Assembly (NCBI GenBank): GCA_023383055.1
Contig: JAHDYP010000029.1
Span: forward strand, 1-54,129
Source of the DNA: Verrucomicrobiota bacterium
GTDB taxonomy: Bacteria > Verrucomicrobiota > Verrucomicrobiia > Limisphaerales > JAHDYP01
Length of the DNA stretch: 54,129 nt
Reading direction: 5' to 3'
In this document: positions 48,963 to 54,129 of the stretch, in pieces
Layout: each line of letters starts with the position of its first letter
How positions within the stretch are numbered: the first letter of the stretch is position 1
The notes under the pieces: generated by a model
Told to the model about the DNA's origin: nothing
What the model saw: the letters and a program-made list of their open reading frames with translations, nothing else
The model's database searches: none
Program-made: the position numbers and the translations under genes

Positions 48963-51044
48963 ATGCCCATCCTCGATCCATTGCTGCAGCACTTCAGCAA
49001 GTACGTGCTGCTCGCCGCGGTGGCTTTCGGCGTGACTTACTTGCTCACCCCGATCGTACGGGCCTGGGCCAACCGGATCGACATGGTCGATCGGCCCAGC
49101 GAACGGCGGGTGCATCGTCAACCCACACCCCGGGGCGGTGGCATTGCCGTGGTCCTCGGCTTTCATGCCGCCTGCCTGCTCGCGTTGCTCCTGCCCCTCA
49201 CCCGCGGGCATTACGATGGGTCGTGGTGGGTCGGGTTTACGCTGGCATCGACGGTCATGGTGCTTCTCGGGCTGATCGACGACTGGCGCCGGGTCCGGCC
49301 CTGGCCGAAACTGGCTGGGCAAATCCTGGCCTCGAGCATTCTCTGGTGGTACGGCACCCGGTTCGGATCGTTGCTCGGCTTCGATCTGCCGATCGCGCTG
49401 GATTACGTCGTCACGGTCTTCTGGCTGGTGGCCATTACCAACGCCTTCAATTTGATTGATGGCATGGATGGTCTCGCCTCCGGCCTCGCCATCATCTCCG
49501 CGCTCGGCCTCGTCGGCGTCAGCTTGTTCCGGCGGATGCCGACAGAGGCCCTCCCGCTGGTGGCGTTGATCGGGGCTTGCCTGGCCTTTCTCCGATACAA
49601 CTTCCACCCAGCCAGCATCTTCCTTGGAGACACCGGCAGCATGTTCCTCGGGTTCACCCTGGGCGCGGTGGCGTTGAACAGCAGTGTCAAAGGGGCCTTG
49701 GTTGTCTCGCTGGCCGTTCCCGTCCTGGCCGCCGGGGTGCCGGCGCTCGATACCATGCTCGCCTTGTGGCGCCGCAGCGCTCGCATGCTTCTGCCACGTT
49801 CCGCTGGCCCGGCCGGAGATCACCGGAACGAAAACCAAAACGGAAATGGCCATGGCCGGGTCAAGGGACTCATGGAGGCCGACACCGATCATCTGCATCA
49901 CCGGCTGTTGCGACGCGGTTTCACACCGGGCCGGGCCGCCCTCTGGTTGTATGCCGCGAACGCCGGGGTCATCGCGGTGGTGCTGGCATCGATGATCTTC
50001 AAAAGCCATGTGGCCGCCATCTACATGATGGCCTTTGTGGCCGGCACCTATGTCCTGGTCCGGCATGTCGCCCATGTCGAACTCTGGGATACCGGCCAGG
50101 CGCTCTTGCACGGCCTCAAACGACCCTCCCGCAGAGTCGCCGCGGTGTTGGTTTACCCGGTTTGGGACGCCGGCTGCCTGGCGCTGGCCACCGCCGCGGT
50201 CGTGCTCTTGACCGGCGTCGGCTCCCATCCAAACCTCTGGGAAGCCTGGATTCGACAGTTGCCGTTCTGGCTCGGCCCCACGTTTGTGCTGCTTTGCCTG
50301 GTCAAAACCTACGCGCGAGTCTGGTCGCGGGCGCGGATGTCAGATTACCTGATCCTGGTGCTGGCCCTGACCGGTGGAACGGTGGCTACGGTCGGATTGT
50401 TGGACTTCTACGAGCCCGGTCGATGGGCCTTGCACGGGTTGCAGGCCGCCGTGTTCGCGTCGGTCGGCAACGTCACCGTTCTCGGCAGCCGGAGCGGCTA
50501 TCGCATGTTGCAGGAAATGAGCGGCTGGCTGGCACGAAAACAGGCCACCGACACCCCCCCGGAGCGGCTCTTGTTGTTCGGCGCGGGTGGCCGTTGCCAG
50601 ATCTACTTGCGCGAGCGGCTCTACCGCGGCATGCCGGAGCTCACCTCACGCCATGTCGTTGGTCTCGTGGATGACGACCCCAACCTGCGCCGCCGTTGGG
50701 TGGCGGGGTATCAGGTGCTCGGTAACCTGATCGAGTTGCCCCGCCTGATCCGCGACCACCAAATCCATCGCGTGGTCATCACCGCCAGTGTCCCCAACCC
50801 CACCCACTCCGCTGTCCTCGCGGCAACCAAACGCGCCGGCATCGCCCTCTCCGAGTGGTTCCAGGGCGAACTCGAGGTCCATGATGCGGTGAAACCAGAA
50901 GACGAGCGTGCGGCGGTCCGAAAACCCGACGGCGAGATGCCGGAACGCTGGAACGGCGCAACCAGGCGAGAGCGCGACACCGCGGCCGTAGACGCGCCCC
51001 CGACCGCCACCGCGGAGGTTGCCGCCGACCTCCGCTTGCCCTGA
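48963..51044 (+). CDS. WecA-type phosphosugar transferase fused to PglF/CapD-like nucleotide-binding region
   Basis: A 693-aa inner-membrane protein. The first half (about 15-365) is a MraY/WecA-family polyprenyl-phosphate HexNAc-1-P transferase: DRPSERRVHRQPTPRGGG, LGLIDDWRR, NAFNLIDGMDGLASG, PASIFLGDTGSMFLG and the histidine motif DTDHLHHRLLRRG. It would start repeat-unit synthesis on undecaprenyl phosphate. Further helices (about 400-520, including PTFVLLCLVKTYARVWSR) are followed by a soluble nucleotide-binding domain (about 535-645, LLLFGAGGRCQIYLRERL), as in the N-terminal part of PglF/CapD-like proteins, but without the catalytic dehydratase. A hydrophilic tail ends the chain. It heads the exopolysaccharide operon. 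Confidence 0.82.
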   Translation: MPILDPLLQHFSKYVLLAAVAFGVTYLLTPIVRAWANRIDMVDRPSERRVHRQPTPRGGGIAVVLGFHAACLLALLLPLTRGHYDGSWWVGFTLASTVMVLLGLIDDWRRVRPWPKLAGQILASSILWWYGTRFGSLLGFDLPIALDYVVTVFWLVAITNAFNLIDGMDGLASGLAIISALGLVGVSLFRRMPTEALPLVALIGACLAFLRYNFHPASIFLGDTGSMFLGFTLGAVALNSSVKGALVVSLAVPVLAAGVPALDTMLALWRRSARMLLPRSAGPAGDHRNENQNGNGHGRVKGLMEADTDHLHHRLLRRGFTPGRAALWLYAANAGVIAVVLASMIFKSHVAAIYMMAFVAGTYVLVRHVAHVELWDTGQALLHGLKRPSRRVAAVLVYPVWDAGCLALATAAVVLLTGVGSHPNLWEAWIRQLPFWLGPTFVLLCLVKTYARVWSRARMSDYLILVLALTGGTVATVGLLDFYEPGRWALHGLQAAVFASVGNVTVLGSRSGYRMLQEMSGWLARKQATDTPPERLLLFGAGGRCQIYLRERLYRGMPELTSRHVVGLVDDDPNLRRRWVAGYQVLGNLIELPRLIRDHQIHRVVITASVPNPTHSAVLAATKRAGIALSEWFQGELEVHDAVKPEDERAAVRKPDGEMPERWNGATRRERDTAAVDAPPTATAEVAADLRLP

Positions 51045-51116
51045 AATCCCCTGTTGGCTCAATCTCAAGCTCATCTCGGCGGCGGCCGGAACGGCCGTAA
51101 AAAAGGCCGCACTCTC

Positions 51117-52340
51117 ATGCCCCAACCAAACCCATCCATCTTGCTCGGCACTCTGGCGCTCGCCGCTGCCACCGCTCTCGGCCAGGAAGCCATCCGCTCC
51201 TCCCTGGCCGGTGAAGCGGCCGCCGAAGCGCGCCGGCGCGCAAACCAGACAACCGGTTACTACAACTTGAACCTCGGCCCAACCTACTGGCGCTTCGCCG
51301 CCGGGCTCGGCCTCGAATACAACAGCAACGTCCAATACCGGACCGACGATCCCGAGGACGACTTCATCCTGCGTCCGGAGCTCGACCTGGCGATTCGCTG
51401 GCCGGTCAGCGAGCTGAACACCCTGGTGCTCGATGCCGGAGTCGGTTACGCCAAGTATTTCGATAACTCCGATCTCGACCGGATCTATGTCCGGCCCGGC
51501 ACGCAGCTCTCCTTCGACATCTATTCAGGCGATTTCCGAATCAACCTCCATGACCGGCTCGAGATCCGGCAGGAAACCTACCAAAACCCACTCGTCTCCG
51601 GCACCGGCGATTATCAGCGGCTCGAGAATACCGCGGGCGTGACGGTCGACTGGGATCTGAACGATCTGATCCTCACCGCCGGTTTCGATCATGAGACTTA
51701 CCTGAATCTCGGCGACGACGCCTGGCCCGATGGCCGCATCGAATCCGCCTTCGCCCGCGCGGGCTGGTTCGTTTCACCCACCGTCACCGCCGGCTTCGAA
51801 GCCGGGGGCAGCCTGATTCGATACAACGACAGCCCCTATACCGATGGCGAACAATTCAGCGCCGGCGGTTTTGCCGCCGGCGAGGTCACCGAATACATCA
51901 CCGCCCGCGCCGGCGTCGGCGTCACCGGAACCTATTTCAACGAAGACCGCCACGATCCCTACGGGTATCTGGGCCTCCAACATCGGGTCAATGCCGCTCT
52001 CGGTTACCGCCTCACCGGCGGACGCGAAATCAGGTCGGGCCTGCAATGGGCGCAAACAGCCGAGGTCCTGGACTCCTATTACGTAACCTGGCAACCCTAT
52101 TGGGATTTTCTCCGGGACTGGTCGGTCGGTACGCCGTTCTTTTACCGGCATGTGATCGAATACGGGGGCGTGGACGACGAAACGGTTGACCAATACGGCG
52201 CCGGCGCCCGAGTCCAGCGCACGGTCACCGAACACCTGACCGCCGCCCTCGAGTATCGCTATGTCTACCGCAATTCCAATCTGCCGGACCGGGATTACGA
52301 TACCCACAGCGTCATGGTGCGGTTCGGCTATCGATTCTGA
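51117..52340 (+). CDS. Outer-membrane beta-barrel protein of exopolysaccharide operon
   Basis: A 407-aa predicted outer-membrane protein. The ATG at 51117 gives a signal peptide (LLGTLALAAATALGQE); the frame open from 51054 is not needed. The rest is rich in alternating strands with aromatic ends, for example FAAGLGLEYNSNVQYRTDD, HVIEYGG and a final SVMVRFGYRF with the C-terminal Phe typical of barrels. It resembles the outer-membrane proteins (BBP2/DUF-type) encoded next to exopolysaccharide export genes. It probably lets the polymer or its processing enzymes pass the outer membrane. Exact function is inferred from context. Confidence 0.72.
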   Translation: MPQPNPSILLGTLALAAATALGQEAIRSSLAGEAAAEARRRANQTTGYYNLNLGPTYWRFAAGLGLEYNSNVQYRTDDPEDDFILRPELDLAIRWPVSELNTLVLDAGVGYAKYFDNSDLDRIYVRPGTQLSFDIYSGDFRINLHDRLEIRQETYQNPLVSGTGDYQRLENTAGVTVDWDLNDLILTAGFDHETYLNLGDDAWPDGRIESAFARAGWFVSPTVTAGFEAGGSLIRYNDSPYTDGEQFSAGGFAAGEVTEYITARAGVGVTGTYFNEDRHDPYGYLGLQHRVNAALGYRLTGGREIRSGLQWAQTAEVLDSYYVTWQPYWDFLRDWSVGTPFFYRHVIEYGGVDDETVDQYGAGARVQRTVTEHLTAALEYRYVYRNSNLPDRDYDTHSVMVRFGYRF

Positions 52341-52393
52341 TCCCCCGTGTCCCACCACCGCACCCGAATGAATCCAACGAAGCCGCTATCCAC

Positions 52394-53068
52394 ATGAAAT
52401 CTCTCGCTTGTTTCTTCTGCCTGCTGCCTCTCTGCCTCTCCCTCGCCCACGGTGCCGACACCGCGATGCCGGACCCGGCCGCGCTCCCGGAGCTCACCTC
52501 CGCAACCAACCGCAGCGCCAGCGCCGCCGGCTACGTCCCCGACGCCACTTATCGGCTCCGGGCCGGAGACCGGTTGAGCTTCCAGATCATCGAAGATCGG
52601 GATCCCTCGAAAAGCCTGGTGGTGACCGATTCGGGCGAGTTGGACGTGCCGTATATCGGCCGCTACCTGGCGAAGGACAAAACCTGCAAACAGCTCGTCG
52701 ACGAACTGAAACCGCTCCTCGAACAGGAGTATTATTACCGGGCCACGGTCATCCTCGCACTGGACCAGGCCAGCAAAGATCTCGGATTCGTTTACGTGAT
52801 CGGCCAGGTCAAGAACCAGGGTCCGGTCAGAATCACCGCCGGCGAGACGCTCACCGCCGGCAAAGCCATTCTGCAAGCCGGCGGTTTCGGCGATTTCGCC
52901 AATAAAAAATCGGTCAAAGTCGTCCGCGGCAATCCCGGCGCCGGCGGCGAAAAACAGAGCTTCGAACTCAATATGCAGGATATCCTCGAACGCGGCATGC
53001 TCGAACGCGATCTCGAGGTGCACCCGGACGATTTCGTGATCGTCCCCGCCCGCGCCGTCAACTTCTAA
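52394..53068 (+). CDS. Wza-like polysaccharide export protein
   Basis: A 224-aa exported protein with signal peptide (MKSLACFFCLLPLCLSLAHG). The Poly_export domain (about 50-130) has the family's YRLRAGDRLSFQIIED and the helix CKQLVDELKPLLEQEYYY. An SLBB domain follows (about 135-200; FVYVIGQVKNQGPVRI and ILQAGGFGDFANKKSVKVV), and the chain ends in the DFVIVPARAVNF strand. It is shorter than Wza (379 aa), with no lipobox and only one SLBB, like the shorter EPS proteins of Gram-negative Wzy-type systems. It starts 53 bp after the barrel gene and would form the export channel. Confidence 0.88.
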   Translation: MKSLACFFCLLPLCLSLAHGADTAMPDPAALPELTSATNRSASAAGYVPDATYRLRAGDRLSFQIIEDRDPSKSLVVTDSGELDVPYIGRYLAKDKTCKQLVDELKPLLEQEYYYRATVILALDQASKDLGFVYVIGQVKNQGPVRITAGETLTAGKAILQAGGFGDFANKKSVKVVRGNPGAGGEKQSFELNMQDILERGMLERDLEVHPDDFVIVPARAVNF

Positions 53069-53130
53069 CTCAAATACACTTCAATTCATGCGTTCCTTGA
53101 ACTCCTGAAGCACGCCCCTTCTCCAATCTC

Positions 53131-54129
53131 ATGACCCAACCCAATCCCCCCAGCAACCCGCCCGGTGACCCAACCGGCGCGCCCGAACCACGACCCGACG
53201 CGGGCCAACGCCACGGCCATAGCCATGGCCACGGCCGGCGGCATTCGCAGGCAGCCCATTTCTTCTCCCGCCTGGGCCGATACCGCAGTCTCCTGCGCCG
53301 ACGCGGCTGGATCCTGGCCGTGACCACGCTGTTGGCGTTGGGCGTCCAGCTTTACCTCGATCGCACCGCGAAACCGATCTATGTCTCGTCCGGCCGCATG
53401 ATCGTGGCCATCAAACTCGCCATTCCCGAAGGCGCCGTTTACACCGAGGAACTCTCCAGCTTCTATGGCACTCAAACCGAACTGATGCGCAGCGATAAGG
53501 TCCGCATGGACGCCGCCAGCCGCCTGGCCGCCGAACATCCCGAGCTCCCTCCCTGCGAAGTCAAACTCCGCGTCACCGTCTCCCCCAGAACCAGCATCTT
53601 CAACCTCGAAGCCTCGGGCGAACATCCCGAATACGTCCAATACTATCTCCAGGCTTGCATGGACAGTTACCTTGAGCTCCGGCAGCAGATGCGCGAATCC
53701 ACCTCCGAAGGCACCCTGGTCGGACTCAGCCGCCAGGTCCAGGACCTCGAACGCGAACTCCGCGCTGGTGAGGAACAGATCGGCGCCTTCCTCCGCACCA
53801 ACAACGTCGTCTTCATGCGCGAACAACGCAACAGCGCCGCCGCCCGCCTGACCGCCTTCGAAAACGAACACGCCAGCCTCCATTCCGAATACAAACTGCT
53901 CACCATGGTCACCTTCGAACAGGGATTGAACCGCGACGGCCAGGACCTCCTCGAAATCTCCGGCAGCACCCCCGCCGAGGGTGCCGCCGGCCAATCCGTG
54001 CTCGAAGAACGCAACCCCCAATACTATAAAGCCAAACAGGAACTGATCATCCTCCAAACCGAACTGGCCGATCTCGCCCAGGTCCTCCGTCCCCGCCATC
54101 CCAAAATCGAAAAATTGCAGTCCGACATC
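53131..54129 (+). CDS. Wzz/GumC-type chain-length protein, 5' part
   Basis: The first 333 residues of a polysaccharide co-polymerase; the gene runs off the right edge. The N-terminus has a proline-rich stretch and a histidine-rich tract (RHGHSHGHGRRH), unusual for the family. Then come basic residues, one membrane helix (about 68-85, WILAVTTLLALGVQLYL) and the Wzz periplasmic domain with coiled-coil helices (LSRQVQDLERELRAGEEQI). The sequence ends at RHPKIEKLQSDI, the point that in GumC-like proteins precedes the second helix or kinase domain. It should set the length of the polymer and couple synthesis to the Wza channel. Confidence 0.85.
   Translation, partial: MTQPNPPSNPPGDPTGAPEPRPDAGQRHGHSHGHGRRHSQAAHFFSRLGRYRSLLRRRGWILAVTTLLALGVQLYLDRTAKPIYVSSGRMIVAIKLAIPEGAVYTEELSSFYGTQTELMRSDKVRMDAASRLAAEHPELPPCEVKLRVTVSPRTSIFNLEASGEHPEYVQYYLQACMDSYLELRQQMRESTSEGTLVGLSRQVQDLERELRAGEEQIGAFLRTNNVVFMREQRNSAAARLTAFENEHASLHSEYKLLTMVTFEQGLNRDGQDLLEISGSTPAEGAAGQSVLEERNPQYYKAKQELIILQTELADLAQVLRPRHPKIEKLQSDI

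Noticed and set aside
1..54129. tRNA, rRNA, CRISPR array, integrase or intact transposase
   Set aside because: I saw no cloverleaf-type tRNA, rRNA, spaced repeat array or transposase motif; short degenerate copies cannot be fully excluded by eye.

Overview
The window is high-GC, gene-dense bacterial DNA that most resembles a Verrucomicrobiota chromosome (Pedosphaera/Limisphaerales-like; inference from gene content, no rRNA is present). Pointers are the large exported LamG/Ig and beta-helix proteins ending in short FWRLRSP- or FFRTIIRTR-type tails, an exported sulfatase, a GH140-like apiosidase homologue, a System II (ResB/CcsA) cytochrome c maturation pair, and a nucleoside-diphosphate kinase with the archaeal-type loop insertion. 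No tRNA, rRNA, CRISPR array, integrase or intact transposase was recognised.

Layout. 1-11.3 kb is mostly housekeeping: an Ndk 3' end, an EamA transporter, SixA, a TauE/SafE permease whose frame runs antisense through sixA, CorA, an NtrB/NtrC-like two-component pair, a GT39-like membrane glycosyltransferase, an SLC13 permease with two RCK_C domains, and an anchored esterase. 11.4-21.8 kb is a polysaccharide-degradation island: a 1030-aa LamG/Ig protein, a GH140-like enzyme, an unknown small protein, a GH5-like enzyme with a carbohydrate-binding module spliced into its barrel, and a GH10 enzyme. Short repeats sit at the edges of the last two, including a perfect 44-bp palindrome. 22-23.3 kb is a lone DUF4143 ATPase behind an AT-rich palindrome.

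23.6-32.4 kb is a core block: a two-copy-domain lipoprotein overlapping resB and ccsA, then secA, a MoeB-rhodanese protein and a 5'-truncated glyoxalase (VOC) gene. A second, decayed VOC fragment lies beyond a 972-aa beta-helix gene, so that gene looks inserted at a duplicated VOC locus. An SDR oxidoreductase and a giant RHS-repeat protein with a cysteine-rich C-terminal tip follow (35.6-43.4 kb). Divergent from it are an exported zinc metalloprotease and a sulfatase fused in frame to a SAM-methyltransferase domain.

From 48.9 kb to the right edge runs an exopolysaccharide operon behind a long structured leader: a WecA-type phosphosugar transferase fused to a PglF/CapD-like nucleotide-binding region, an outer-membrane beta-barrel, a Wza-like export protein, and the start of a Wzz/GumC chain-length protein. 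Together these could start repeat-unit assembly on undecaprenyl phosphate and export the polymer. The most unusual items are the sulfatase-methyltransferase fusion, the RHS tip without a recognisable immunity gene, the inserted CBM, the VOC duplication around the beta-helix gene, and the repeats bordering the GH genes.
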